A stretch of 64,000 bases of DNA from contig CBDHFQ010000038.1 in assembly GCA_965262565.1 (NCBI GenBank), positions 186,001 through 250,000 on the forward strand. Direction: 5' to 3'. How positions within the stretch are numbered: position 1 is the first letter of the stretch; each line of letters begins with the position of its first letter. Made by a program: the position numbers and the translations under genes. The DNA comes from CBDHFQ01 sp965262565 (GTDB lineage: Bacteria > Bacteroidota > Bacteroidia > J057). The notes under the pieces were generated by a model. The model searched no databases. It saw nothing but the letters and a program-made list of their open reading frames with translations, and was not told the origin of the DNA. Below, one piece after another: positions 18,818 to 28,219 of this stretch.

Positions 18818-19716
18818 GGAGTTATTCCTTTGGTACTGTTTTCTTGCTTGTATTCCTCAGTGAGAGGATAGTACCCATTGTTAGATACCATCGTCTGGCC
18901 TTCATCACCTAGCTCATACTGAATAAATTCGAGTACTTTTCCCTCAGGCTTTCCATTTGTATATTGGTATAAAGGACGACTGATAGGATAAGCTCCTGAG
19001 ATCACATTTTGCTTTTCTAAAGGAGATACTGCAGAATCCCCTTCTGAGGTCGCAACATTTAGCACTTTTATTCCTTCGACTAAGCTTCCATCTTTATTCT
19101 GAACATAACCCAATCCCACATATCCTACCCCGGATGGATCATTCTTTACCGCTTCAACTATCTGAGAATTTCCATTCATCTGCTTAATAGAGGTAGAGTA
19201 ATCTCCTTTGACAATATTATCTCTGAAGAAAACATAAGTACCCGAATTGCTTTGTCTCCCATATCCAGAAACAGGTAAATCTTCTCCACCTAAATCGCTC
19301 CAGTTTTCTATATCTCCTTTGAAAAGTTCTGATAACTCATCGATAGTAACATTGTCCACAGTTAATGAAGGATGTACAATTACCGCTAATCCATCAATGG
19401 CAAAAACAGTGGCAAAAGGTTCTACCCCATTAGCTTCCGCAGAGGAAATTTCTTCTTCTTTCATAGGACGGGAAGAATTGGCAATATCCGTCTTTTGATT
19501 TATTAAAGCCGCAATTCCAGTTCCTGACCCACCACCTGTCACAGCAAATGAAGCATCAGGATATTTATTCATATAAGATTCTGCTAATGACTGGACGAGA
19601 TTTACCTCTGTATCCGAACCTTTAATTTGGACTGTTTCATTTCTCTCTTGGGGAGGTCCGCAAGCAACAATCATCAATGAAAGGATAAAAAGAAATTGGA
19701 AGATGGTACGTAACAT
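18814..19716 (-). CDS. pstS: Phosphate-binding lipoprotein PstS
   Basis: PstS captures phosphate outside the inner membrane and delivers it to PstC/PstA. The 300-residue protein has a lipoprotein signal ending LSLMIVAC, then IKGSDTEVNLVQ and TGGGSGTGIAAL, which supply phosphate-binding Ser and Gly contacts. GYGRQSNSGTYVFF and VGYVGLGYVQ follow. It is the first gene of the operon. The promoter must lie in the 288-bp gap to 20004, probably phosphate-regulated as in other bacteria, but no operator was recognised. Confidence 0.95.
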   Translation of the reverse strand: MLRTIFQFLFILSLMIVACGPPQERNETVQIKGSDTEVNLVQSLAESYMNKYPDASFAVTGGGSGTGIAALINQKTDIANSSRPMKEEEISSAEANGVEPFATVFAIDGLAVIVHPSLTVDNVTIDELSELFKGDIENWSDLGGEDLPVSGYGRQSNSGTYVFFRDNIVKGDYSTSIKQMNGNSQIVEAVKNDPSGVGYVGLGYVQNKDGSLVEGIKVLNVATSEGDSAVSPLEKQNVISGAYPISRPLYQYTNGKPEGKVLEFIQYELGDEGQTMVSNNGYYPLTEEYKQENSTKGITP

Positions 19717-20004
19717 AATCGGGTGTTAAATAAGAAGTGTGATTCTATCTTCGGTCAATAAATATATTCGTTCTATGCAATTTCCTCCACATTACAAATA
19801 TCATATTACCTCATGATTAAGACTTGCCACTTTTTAGAATATGAGTGATTTATTATGTTGTATTGAATTGTTATATTGAGGATGGAAAGAAATGGATCAT
19901 GGGATTAGCTTTGTTAAAGGTACCCGAAAAAATGAATCTGGGCAGATAGGGAGAAGAGGTACCCAATAATCCTTCTTTGGTTAATAATGATCATATGCTA
20001 AACT

Positions 20005-20979
20005 ATGAGGAGTAATTCTTTTTTAATTCTTATAATAATAGGTTTAGTTATTTATCTTACAGTCTTCTATGTTCAACAGGGGAACCATTCCCAAAACAGT
20101 AGAGATATAGCTTTTGCTATCGCTGATACAGGAAAAGTCGACAAGATTGAATTAATTCGAAGGGTTCGGGGAGAGGTAGATAACACATTGGTGCTCTCTC
20201 GGCTTGAACATAACCAATGGACAGTCAATAATGATAAGCCTGCATTTCAGGCAAGGATAGATATGTTACTAACTACCCTACAATCCCTTCAAGTGAGGGA
20301 GGTGCTAGTAGATAAAGGATTGGAAGCGGGTAAACTATTGCTTGAGGAACAGCATACGGAAGTCAACGTTTTTCAGCATGGAAGAAAGTTGAAAAGCATA
20401 TGGATAGGAAGGGAAGGAAAAAATGCACAGGGATCCTTGATGATGATTAAAGGACGAAACAAACCCTATGTGGTAGAGGTCCCGGGTTTTAGAGGATATT
20501 TAAATTCCAGATTTACGCTTGACACGGCTTATTGGTACGAACATCCCTACATTACCATCGACCAATCCTTGTTCCAAAAGATTAAATTGCGATATCCATT
20601 TTATGTAGAAGGCAATCCATCATTCCGATCTCTTACCTTTGTGCGAAAAGATGAACAGGAGGCATTTAGTTGGATCATAGATAAGGAACCTGAGGCGATA
20701 GAAAAGAAAGACATAGATTCGTTGGCTATAAAAAATTATTTGTCTTCATTTAAAGGAAAAATGTATGCCCTTAGGGAGATCGATTTTGATGAGGAGAATA
20801 TAACATTGGAAAGAAATCCATATGCAGTATTCCATATGGTGAGAAATGATGGGTACCCATTGAACTATTGGGTTTTTGAAGCGCAGTCGAATAGGGATTA
20901 TTATTATGTGTTGGATGATGCGAAGAGGTGGTTATTGTTCCAACGATTTGTCCTTGATCCCTTTTTGTGGAGAAAATAA
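20005..20979 (+). CDS. DUF4340 domain protein, membrane anchored
   Basis: The 324-residue protein has an N-terminal membrane helix (LILIIIGLVIYLTVFYVQQ) and a long extracytoplasmic region. The block VLSRLEHNQWTVNNDKPA followed by MLLTTLQSLQVREVLVDKG matches DUF4340, a domain found alone and within GldG-like accessory proteins of ABC transporters. The biochemical function is not known. It precedes dnaN by 129 bp in the same direction. Confidence 0.75.
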   Translation: MRSNSFLILIIIGLVIYLTVFYVQQGNHSQNSRDIAFAIADTGKVDKIELIRRVRGEVDNTLVLSRLEHNQWTVNNDKPAFQARIDMLLTTLQSLQVREVLVDKGLEAGKLLLEEQHTEVNVFQHGRKLKSIWIGREGKNAQGSLMMIKGRNKPYVVEVPGFRGYLNSRFTLDTAYWYEHPYITIDQSLFQKIKLRYPFYVEGNPSFRSLTFVRKDEQEAFSWIIDKEPEAIEKKDIDSLAIKNYLSSFKGKMYALREIDFDEENITLERNPYAVFHMVRNDGYPLNYWVFEAQSNRDYYYVLDDAKRWLLFQRFVLDPFLWRK

Positions 20980-21033
20980 AGTGATTTACCAGGAAATGAA
21001 CCCCTAGATATTTCTTTATTTTTTCAGTTTTGT

Positions 21034-21041
21034 TAATTTTG
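21034..21041 (+). promoter_or_regulatory. Possible Bacteroidota-type -7 box upstream of dnaN
   Basis: TAATTTTG fits the Bacteroidota -7 consensus TAnnTTTG and lies 68 bp before the dnaN start. The -33 element is weak, so this is only a suggestion. Confidence 0.25.
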
Positions 21042-21108
21042 TTAAGTTAAATCTTACTCTCAAGAAACTATTCTTTTTTCGAACCCCATATAGCTAGAGG
21101 AAGTCGGT

Positions 21109-22245
21109 ATGAATTTTGTCGTGTCATCAACAGCTTTATCAAAGCATCTCAGTCGGATTTCGGGCGCCATTCCCTCCCGTTCAGTTCTGCCTATAATAGA
21201 AAATTTTCTTTTTTCTGTAGGTAGTGACCAGTTAACTATATCTACTACGAATTTAGATACATCGATGCAGACGCATCTGCCTATTGAATCGAGAGGAAAT
21301 CCTGTCAAAGTGGCTATACCGGCTCGTATTTTACAGGATATTCTTAAAGCGTTACCTGAACAGCCTATTACCTTCCTGATAGATGAAGAGAACTTTGGGG
21401 TGGAAATAAGTACAGATAATGGAAAGTATAAGATAAGTGGTGAGAATGGAGAAGATTTTCCAGCCATTCCACAGCCAGACCAAACGGATTCTATTTCCAT
21501 ACCTACAGAAACGATGCTTAAGGCAATAAGCAAGACGCTGTTTGCTGCTTCTACAGATGAGGATAAGGCGGCATTAAATGGAATCTTTTTCAATTTGGGG
21601 GATCAGGGAGCCACTTTTGTTGCTACAGATGCTCACAGATTAGTAAGATACAAGCGTACAGACATTGGAGTAAGTCATCCTACCCACTTCATCGTTCCTC
21701 AGAAAGCATTAAATCTACTGAAAAGTTCTATTCAGGCAACTCCTGAAAGTGCTATGATGGTTTATTACAATGAGAATAATGCCTTTTTTCGTACAGATGA
21801 TCTGTTAATGGTTTGTAGGCTAATAGATCAAAAGTATCCTGATGTGGAAGCTGTTATTCCAGGAGATAATTCGAAAGAGCTGTTTATTTCCAAAAGGGAA
21901 TTACTTGGAACACTTAGAAGAGTTAATATATTTGCCAATCGTACTACGCATCAGGTTCGCTTTTCCATTAAAGGAAGTGAACTAGAAGTATCTGCAGAGG
22001 ATCCAGATTATGCAAATGAAGCAAAAGAAGTATTAAAGTGCCATTATGAAGGAGAGGATATCGTTATAGGGTTTAACGCTTCTTTATTACTAGATGTCAT
22101 TAATAATGTAGATACAGAGGAATTGACTATTAAATTATCTGAACCTAATCGGGCAGGGTTGATTTTACCAAATGTGCAGGAGGATGGAGAAGATATTCTC
22201 ATGCTTATTATGCCCATTATGCTTGCTGCCTATGTAAGTGTGTAA
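21109..22245 (+). CDS. dnaN: DNA polymerase III beta subunit (sliding clamp)
   Basis: DnaN forms the ring that holds the replicative polymerase on DNA. The 378-residue protein shows LPIIENFLFSV near residue 27, GNPVKVAIPARILQDILKAL, ATDAHRLVRYKR near 180 (the conserved TDGHRL position), FIVPQKALNLL and the C-terminal DILMLIMPIML that closes the hydrophobic binding pocket. The start is the ATG of MNFVVSSTALSKHL. A clamp gene within 20 kb of DnaA boxes and parS supports proximity to the origin. dnaA is not in the window. Confidence 0.96.
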   Translation: MNFVVSSTALSKHLSRISGAIPSRSVLPIIENFLFSVGSDQLTISTTNLDTSMQTHLPIESRGNPVKVAIPARILQDILKALPEQPITFLIDEENFGVEISTDNGKYKISGENGEDFPAIPQPDQTDSISIPTETMLKAISKTLFAASTDEDKAALNGIFFNLGDQGATFVATDAHRLVRYKRTDIGVSHPTHFIVPQKALNLLKSSIQATPESAMMVYYNENNAFFRTDDLLMVCRLIDQKYPDVEAVIPGDNSKELFISKRELLGTLRRVNIFANRTTHQVRFSIKGSELEVSAEDPDYANEAKEVLKCHYEGEDIVIGFNASLLLDVINNVDTEELTIKLSEPNRAGLILPNVQEDGEDILMLIMPIMLAAYVSV

Positions 22246-22314
22246 ATTTATCATTCTGTTAGCTCAGGTAATTTTCTGAAGATAAAGAGAGGTCTTCTTT
22301 TTATAACAACCCAC

Positions 22315-23307
22315 ATGTATCCTGTTATTGATTTACATTGTGATTTGCTTTCCTACTTAATTCAGCATCCCAGTCGAACAGCATACGACACACATAAGAT
22401 TGGTGCAGCGATTCCCCATTTAATGGATGGCCATGTCAAATTACAAATTATGGCCGTGTTCACTCATACTCAGCCAGGGAGTTCAGAAAAATTATTTCGG
22501 CAACTTGAAGCATATGACTTTTTAGGGCATTTACCAGAGATTCGATCAGTATCTTCTTGTGATCTGTCATTAGTATTGGATCAAAGTGGTTCGGAAGTGT
22601 TAATATATCATGCGATAGAAAATGCTTCTGGTCTCTTTGAAGAGGAGGAGGATATGAAGAAAGGTTGGGAGAGAATGGATGTATATTTGCAGAAAGTGGG
22701 TAAGCCCTTATATATCAGCTTAACTCATCATACAGAAAATCGATTTGGCGGAGGAAACAATTGTCATCATGTGGGCTTAAAATCGGATGGAAAGACTTTG
22801 CTGGACTGGATGGATAAAAAGGGGATTGCCCTAGATATTTCTCATGCCAGTGATTCCTTAGCTGAACAAATATTTGATTATATCGATCGACAAAGGTTAG
22901 CCATTCCACTAATCGCAAGTCATTCCAACTTCCGATTCGTGTGTAATCACAATAGAAATCTTCCCGAGGAGTTCGTCAGGGAAATTATTCATCGTGAGGG
23001 CTTAATAGGATTAAATTTTTTTCGCGCTTATTTACATCCGACTGATCCTGAGGCGATCTTTCAACATCTATCCTACGCATGGGAACAGGGAGCAGGAGAA
23101 GTCATCGCATTTGGGGCAGATTTTTTCGATCCCTCGACTATTGTGGAGTCGAAGCGATTCCCCTTATATTTTTCTTCTTATCAGAATGCGGGGTTTTATC
23201 CAGAATTATTGAGGGAATTAATGAAACGGGAGGTCAAGGAAAACCAGGTGGAACTTCTTGCAGGAAAAAATGTCATTCGTTTTATTAAGCATTGGAATTC
23301 CAATTGA
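22315..23307 (+). CDS. Membrane dipeptidase (peptidase M19 family)
   Basis: M19 enzymes are zinc dipeptidases that cleave short and D-amino-acid dipeptides. The 330-residue protein starts with VIDLHCDLLSYL, whose His and Asp bind metal. Later blocks are HAIENASGLFEEEE (bridging Glu), ISLTHHTENRFGGG, GIALDISHASD and IASHSNFRFVCNHNRNLPEE, which fit the remaining metal and substrate sites. A final GADFFDP fits the family. No signal peptide is seen, so it is probably cytoplasmic. Confidence 0.9.
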   Translation: MYPVIDLHCDLLSYLIQHPSRTAYDTHKIGAAIPHLMDGHVKLQIMAVFTHTQPGSSEKLFRQLEAYDFLGHLPEIRSVSSCDLSLVLDQSGSEVLIYHAIENASGLFEEEEDMKKGWERMDVYLQKVGKPLYISLTHHTENRFGGGNNCHHVGLKSDGKTLLDWMDKKGIALDISHASDSLAEQIFDYIDRQRLAIPLIASHSNFRFVCNHNRNLPEEFVREIIHREGLIGLNFFRAYLHPTDPEAIFQHLSYAWEQGAGEVIAFGADFFDPSTIVESKRFPLYFSSYQNAGFYPELLRELMKREVKENQVELLAGKNVIRFIKHWNSN

Positions 23308-23361
23308 TATGTTTGGAGGGTAGATTATCAATATCAAAAAGAAATTCGTATATACAGGTTT

Positions 23362-24657
23362 ATGTTGAAACGAATTCGGACACAGTTCATTCGCCAAAGA
23401 TTGTTAGTAGAAATAGGCTCTATAGACATTGAGGGGCTAAATCTTGCTATCAGGAAAGGTAATCTGGAGGCGGTACAATATTTTGTGCGGATGGGTATTG
23501 CTTTAGGTGAAGTAGATTCTTCTCAATATTCAGCTGTATATACTGCGGTAAATTATTGGCAAATAAACCTATTAGAAATATTAATTGATGGAAAGGCGAC
23601 ATTAAATGATCCTGATAAAGAAGGAAAAACGCCATTAATCAGAGCATTAGAACTACAGCAGCGCGAAGCGGCGGTGGCTTTACTCAGGGCAGGAGCTCGG
23701 CCAGATGTAGTAGATCAATATGGAAGGTCGGCATTAATGATAGCGTCTTCTCAAGGGCGTACCTTTCTGATAGAAGAGCTTCTTAAGAAAGGGGCAGTAA
23801 TATCTAGACAGGATGAAAGAGGAAGGGATGCGCTCACTTATGCAGTGAAGGAAGGTAAGATAGGGGTAGTAAAATTACTGTTGGAAAATGATGCAAACCC
23901 ATATCAGCAAGATAAGACTGGAAGTAGAGCGCTAGATTATGCAGGAAGAGATTTAGAGATTATTCGATTGCTTAGAGAGGCAATGAATAACATTCCTCCT
24001 GATGATGTAGATGAGAATGATTCTTATCCCAGATCAGTTTATTTAGAAGCATTTCAGGAATTCATTTCTCGATTATCTCCAGAAAGAACAGTAGAAGGTT
24101 TACCTGCAGAAGAATGGATAAAACTAATTAGTGAATCCTGGGAGTTGGTTTTAGGATTTTTAGCTATTACAGGAATTTTGGAATCCTGGAGAGATTTTGA
24201 GAAGAGATATATCTTTGTAGAAGAGAGAAATGAAAAAATTAAAAAGGAGATTGAGTGGTTCTTACAATTATTGATAGAAATAAGGAGTATTATTTATGCC
24301 TTAAATAGTTTACATGGGCAAATAGATAGTGAACAGCGACAAAAGATACATGAATATCGCAAACAATTGACAACAGTAGTTGCAGGAATGTCTGCTTTCC
24401 TCACCAAATTAGTAGAAGAAAGAGAAAGGAGCGGGACTTATTATTATAAGGAACAGGTAGAAGAACATTATTTTTTGGATCAAGCATTGAGAAAAGCTGT
24501 CAGCGAATGTGATGAAGAAATGGTGAAGCTATTGTTAAATGCAGGAGCTAATCCGGCCAAGTCAGTTGAAGGAGGTCTAAGCGCATGGGAACTCGCTGCT
24601 AATCATCCACAAATTCTTCATCTGTTAATGGTCGAAATGAATAAACAAAAGCCTTAA
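23362..24657 (+). CDS. Ankyrin-repeat protein with split repeat block
   Basis: The 431-residue protein has about five ankyrin repeats (residues 23-205), visible as units such as GKTPLIRALELQQREAAVAL, GRSALMIASSQGRTFLIEEL and RDALTYAVKEGKIGVVKLLL. A roughly 160-residue non-repeat helical region (about 206-370) follows, and then one more repeat at the end (LRKAVSECDEEMVKLLLNAG). No signal peptide is present, so it should be cytoplasmic. Ankyrin proteins bind other proteins; in host-associated bacteria some are effectors, but nothing here shows export. The partner is unknown. Confidence 0.8.
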   Translation: MLKRIRTQFIRQRLLVEIGSIDIEGLNLAIRKGNLEAVQYFVRMGIALGEVDSSQYSAVYTAVNYWQINLLEILIDGKATLNDPDKEGKTPLIRALELQQREAAVALLRAGARPDVVDQYGRSALMIASSQGRTFLIEELLKKGAVISRQDERGRDALTYAVKEGKIGVVKLLLENDANPYQQDKTGSRALDYAGRDLEIIRLLREAMNNIPPDDVDENDSYPRSVYLEAFQEFISRLSPERTVEGLPAEEWIKLISESWELVLGFLAITGILESWRDFEKRYIFVEERNEKIKKEIEWFLQLLIEIRSIIYALNSLHGQIDSEQRQKIHEYRKQLTTVVAGMSAFLTKLVEERERSGTYYYKEQVEEHYFLDQALRKAVSECDEEMVKLLLNAGANPAKSVEGGLSAWELAANHPQILHLLMVEMNKQKP

Positions 24658-24728
24658 AGAAGAGAAACACTTTTTTTCTGAGGAATTGCAGCACAACGAG
24701 AGATTGATTCGTCTTTTTGAAAAAAAGT

Positions 24729-25175
24729 ATGAACAAGATATCGTTTAAGTTTTTATTAATCTCCTTCGTAATTTTAGGAGTCCTTGGGTGTGAAGATGAT
24801 CCTGTTATACCCATTCCTGATATTTGTAAGCGAATAAATTACAGTGATGAATTATTTGGTAATGAGCCATCTCAAGGAGATCCTTTCATCTTTGAACGTG
24901 TGTCTGTAGAGGAAGATGAACTATATGTAACTGTTTCTTATGGAGGAGGATGTGGAGAAGTTGATTTTGAACTATATGGTGTGCTATCTCCTATTTTGAT
25001 CTATCCTCCTCAAGTCAATGTTCGATTAGTATTTGATGACAGGGATTTTTGTGAAGCCCTGATTACGAAAGACCTTTGTTTTGATTTGATTCCCATCAGT
25101 GAGAGAAGTGATTCTGGTATTGTGAACTTAAATATTATGGGCTATGATTCTCTGTTGACTTACAGGTGGGACTAA
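24729..25175 (+). CDS. Putative lipoprotein of unknown function
   Basis: The protein is not recognised. The ATG at 24729 gives 148 residues with a clear lipoprotein signal ending ILGVLGC. A TTG four codons upstream is possible but unneeded. The mature part is acidic and has several cysteines (ICKR, GGGCGE, RDFCEAL, KDLCFDL), which could form disulphides after export. It lies 71 bp after the ankyrin gene and is followed by a gene on the other strand. Confidence 0.7.
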   Translation: MNKISFKFLLISFVILGVLGCEDDPVIPIPDICKRINYSDELFGNEPSQGDPFIFERVSVEEDELYVTVSYGGGCGEVDFELYGVLSPILIYPPQVNVRLVFDDRDFCEALITKDLCFDLIPISERSDSGIVNLNIMGYDSLLTYRWD

Positions 25176-25195
25176 GGATAGAAATTATGTAAGAC

Positions 25196-26281
25196 TTAAG
25201 ATGATCTGACGGGAGGGCTTATCTTATGAAATAGGTCTTCTCGTTCAGTTCCTTCTATATTCAGCGCTAATTCGCTGCCATAAGCCTGTGAAGGAGTACT
25301 AAATCCCACAGTAAGGTCCTTAGCTAATATTTTTTTTACGATGGTCAATGCTGCTTCTGCAGTAAATGTATAACCTTCCGGGCCATACCATCTAGCTTCC
25401 AGTGTTTTTCCGTTTTGTTGTGTGACCTTTCCCCATATTGCAGTATATCCTTTTTTTCGTTGAAATTCATCTGGCCCTGGAGCCTGAAGTCTTACTCGGC
25501 TTTTGAGATAATTTTGAACCAATTTGATTTTAAGAAGCCATTTAAGGTATCTGGATGCACGCATAATTTTCCTAGCTGAGGGAGGTTGAGTGGCAAATAC
25601 CGTAATATTAGGTATTCCCGTACTGTGATAAGCCATAGAAATATCTCCCCAGGGGATTGAGATACAAGTTCTTATTCCATATTTTCCAAAATCTACTTTC
25701 AATTTACGATGGGCTGGAGGAACCATGGTGATTTTTCCTTCTTTGCGAATAGCGCTACCGTTTGGGAGATGTTCAATAGCAGTGATAGCCGTCCCATGAG
25801 ATACTTTCCCTTTCATGGTGAATGCAAGCTCAAGCGATACAGGATCATGGGCTTCATTAGCCAGATACGTGGCTAAACAATCAGTAGCAACCACATCGAA
25901 TCCAACACCAGGCATTAACATGATATTGGTCTTTAAGGCTTGTTGATGAAGTTCTGCTAAACTTTCAAATACCTGCCATTCTCCTGTTACATCCAGATAG
26001 TGAGTACTCGTATCCATACAGGCCTCTGCCATAGGAATAGCGGTATGAATAAATGGACCAGCACAGTGAAGAACCAGAGGAACTTCTTGTAGTAAAGATC
26101 TTAAGAGGTCTTTTTGATCTAAGCTTACAATTTGATAAGGTAAATCTAATTCATCAGCTAATACTTTTATTTTACTTAAGGAGCGCCCGGCTAGAATAGG
26201 AATTAATCCTAATTCTTTCGCTCTTCTGGCAATTAAAGAACCCATATAGCCATTAGCGCCATATATTAAAAATTTTTCCAC
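25196..26281 (-). CDS. Saccharopine dehydrogenase-like NAD(P)-binding protein
   Basis: The 361-residue protein starts with the Rossmann motif FLIYGANGYMGSLIARRA, then AGRSLSKI for cofactor selectivity, HCAGPF, HYLDVTGEW and MPGVGFDVVATDCLA. These blocks mark the trans-acting enoyl reductase / saccharopine dehydrogenase-like family, whose members reduce or rearrange diverse substrates. The actual substrate is unknown, and a role in lysine metabolism should not be assumed. The gene stands alone on this strand. Confidence 0.8.
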   Translation of the reverse strand: MEKFLIYGANGYMGSLIARRAKELGLIPILAGRSLSKIKVLADELDLPYQIVSLDQKDLLRSLLQEVPLVLHCAGPFIHTAIPMAEACMDTSTHYLDVTGEWQVFESLAELHQQALKTNIMLMPGVGFDVVATDCLATYLANEAHDPVSLELAFTMKGKVSHGTAITAIEHLPNGSAIRKEGKITMVPPAHRKLKVDFGKYGIRTCISIPWGDISMAYHSTGIPNITVFATQPPSARKIMRASRYLKWLLKIKLVQNYLKSRVRLQAPGPDEFQRKKGYTAIWGKVTQQNGKTLEARWYGPEGYTFTAEAALTIVKKILAKDLTVGFSTPSQAYGSELALNIEGTEREDLFHKISPPVRSS

Positions 26282-26646
26282 AGTAGCAATGTCGTATCAG
26301 TAGTTTTTTTAATAGATTCGTATGAAGTTAATGATTCCTATTGAAGTATTTTACTATAGCCATTAAATAATATAAGGATCTTTTCCCATATTTTGGGAAG
26401 GGAATCGAAGAGAAGATAATAGATGTCGTACCAATGATCTATTGATCTCGTGCAATTATATCTCCGAAATTCGAAGGCGATAGTCTTATTCAGAAATGAT
26501 AGAGATATTTAAGGATAAGCATTAAGGTAGAGAAGATAAAGACTCGCAGGTATATTTAGGCATATAAAAATAATGCTCTATATTTGTTATTTAGGTAAAC
26601 CATTGAAATACATCTAACTATCATAAATTCCAAAACATAATTTTTC
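26282..26646. promoter_or_regulatory. 365-bp divergent intergenic region with odhB promoter candidate
   Basis: This region separates the reductase gene from odhB. TATATTTG at 26579-26586 matches the Bacteroidota -7 consensus TAnnTTTG, with TTTA at 26555-26558 as a weak -33 element 20 bp upstream and a 60-bp leader to the odhB start. Nothing else was recognised. Confidence 0.4.
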
Positions 26647-27936
26647 ATGATTGTCGAAGTAAAAGTACCTAGTCCTGGTGAGTCTATCACCGAAGTAGAA
26701 ATTGAAGCCTGGCTCGTAGAAAGTGGGTCTCATGTAGAAATGGATGCTGAATTGGCGGAAATCAACTCCGACAAAGCAACCTTAACCGTTAATGCAGAAT
26801 CTGCAGGTATTATTGAAATTATCGCCAATGAAGGAGATACGGTCGAAGTAGGGCAAGTGATCGCAAAAATTGATACAGCAGGAGCCCCAGCTGCTCAAGA
26901 GAAAGGAGAAGATGAGAATCAACACTCATCAGAAAAACCAGAAACTCAACCAATGGCAGCTACAGTAGGATCCTCAGAAAGTTCATATGCTACTGGGCAT
27001 CCTTCTGCTTCGGCTAAAAGATTGATGGATGAAAAGGGAATAGAGAAAACAAGTATAGATGGAACCGGCAGGGATGGAAGAATTACCAAGACAGATGTAG
27101 TAAATTATACTAACCAGCCTCAACCTTCAACTGTCTCACCTCCATCTAAGGCAAAAGAGTCAGGAGCTAAGCCCTCTACCTCCGTCAAAACAGACAGGCC
27201 TATTCCTGATATGCCAATAATGGGAAATGGGTATACCAGAGAAGTGGGTAGAGAGAAAATGACGACGCTTAGGAGAGCTATTGCGGATCGATTAGTTTCC
27301 GTAAAAAATGAGACGGCTATGTTGACTACTTTTAATGAAGTAGATATGTCGGCTATTATGTCTATGCGTAAAAAATACAAGGAAAGATTTAAGGAAATTC
27401 ATGGAGTAGGCTTAGGGTTTATGTCTTTCTTTACAAAAGCTGTGACGATGGCGTTGATGGAGTTTCCCAAAGTAAATGCTCAGATTGAAGGCAAAGAAAT
27501 GATTACCCACAATTATACGGATATAGGAATAGCGGTCAGTACAGAAAGAGGCTTAGTTGTTCCTGTAATTAGAAATGCGCATCTGATGAATTTCCACCAA
27601 ATTGAGCAGTCGATCCTTCATTTTGCCCTTAAAGCCAGAGAAAACAAAATCACCATAGAGGATATGGAAGGAGGTACTTTTACGATTACTAATGGGGGAA
27701 TCTTTGGATCCATGTTGTCTACTCCAATTATTAATCCACCTCAGTCAGCTATCTTGGGAATGCACAATATTGTTCAAAGACCTGTAGCTATAGATGGGAA
27801 TGTAGAGATTCGTCCTATTATGTATGTGGCTCTTTCTTATGACCATCGCATCATAGACGGAAAAGAAGCAGTAAGCTTTTTGGTACGAATAAAAGAACGA
27901 CTAGAAGATCCGTCAAGAATTATGCTAGAGGTTTAG
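26647..27936 (+). CDS. odhB: Dihydrolipoamide succinyltransferase (2-oxoglutarate dehydrogenase E2)
   Basis: E2 of the 2-oxoglutarate dehydrogenase complex carries succinyl groups on lipoyl-lysine and passes them to CoA, in the TCA cycle. The 429-residue protein has an N-terminal lipoyl domain with the lipoylated Lys43 in INSDKATLTV. An Ala/Pro/Ser-rich linker leads to an E3-binding domain (HPSASAKRLMDEKG, then DGRITKTDVV), and a second linker to the catalytic domain ending SYDHRIIDGKEAV with the active-site His and Asp. A branched-chain E2 is possible, but the lipoyl and core sequences favour OdhB. The E1 gene odhA is not adjacent. Confidence 0.9.
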   Translation: MIVEVKVPSPGESITEVEIEAWLVESGSHVEMDAELAEINSDKATLTVNAESAGIIEIIANEGDTVEVGQVIAKIDTAGAPAAQEKGEDENQHSSEKPETQPMAATVGSSESSYATGHPSASAKRLMDEKGIEKTSIDGTGRDGRITKTDVVNYTNQPQPSTVSPPSKAKESGAKPSTSVKTDRPIPDMPIMGNGYTREVGREKMTTLRRAIADRLVSVKNETAMLTTFNEVDMSAIMSMRKKYKERFKEIHGVGLGFMSFFTKAVTMALMEFPKVNAQIEGKEMITHNYTDIGIAVSTERGLVVPVIRNAHLMNFHQIEQSILHFALKARENKITIEDMEGGTFTITNGGIFGSMLSTPIINPPQSAILGMHNIVQRPVAIDGNVEIRPIMYVALSYDHRIIDGKEAVSFLVRIKERLEDPSRIMLEV

Positions 27937-27980
27937 CTTGAAGGGATGCTATAAAAGTAATTTTTCAAAACTGATAGAAA

Positions 27981-28014
27981 AAAGCCACCTGACATGAGGT
28001 GGCTTTCGTTTTCT
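27981..28014 (+). terminator. Rho-independent terminator after odhB
   Basis: A 10-bp perfect stem AAAGCCACCT / AGGTGGCTTT with a 6-base loop and T-rich 3' side lies 45 bp after the odhB stop. Its A-rich left flank may also let it serve the small gene on the other strand. Confidence 0.85.
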
Positions 28015-28069
28015 CAACAGTAAGCAATCTTAAATAACAAACCTTATTATCTATAAACACATTTAATTA

Positions 28070-28219
28070 TTAGTCTTCTTCAGGTTCAATGTAGCAAAGA
28101 TCTCGTTTGCACGCATATCCCACAAGGGTTTCATTTTTCGACTTATCGAGTGCATTTTTAATTTTATGCCTTGCAGATCTTACTTTAGTATTTTTTCTTA
28201 AATTAATTCTTCTTTTCAT
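28070..28219 (-). CDS. Small basic protein, 49 residues, unknown
   Basis: This short reading frame starts MKRRINLRKNTKVRSARHKI and ends CYIEPEED. The first half is strongly basic (about 14 Arg, Lys or His in 27 residues). The rest has two cysteines (YACKRDLC) and an acidic tail. It ends about 55 bp from the odhB terminator, on the opposite strand, and a 463-bp gap precedes it. The composition suggests nucleic-acid or ribosome binding. I do not recognise a family. Absence of a strong ribosome site is normal in Bacteroidota. Confidence 0.5.
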   Translation of the reverse strand: MKRRINLRKNTKVRSARHKIKNALDKSKNETLVGYACKRDLCYIEPEED

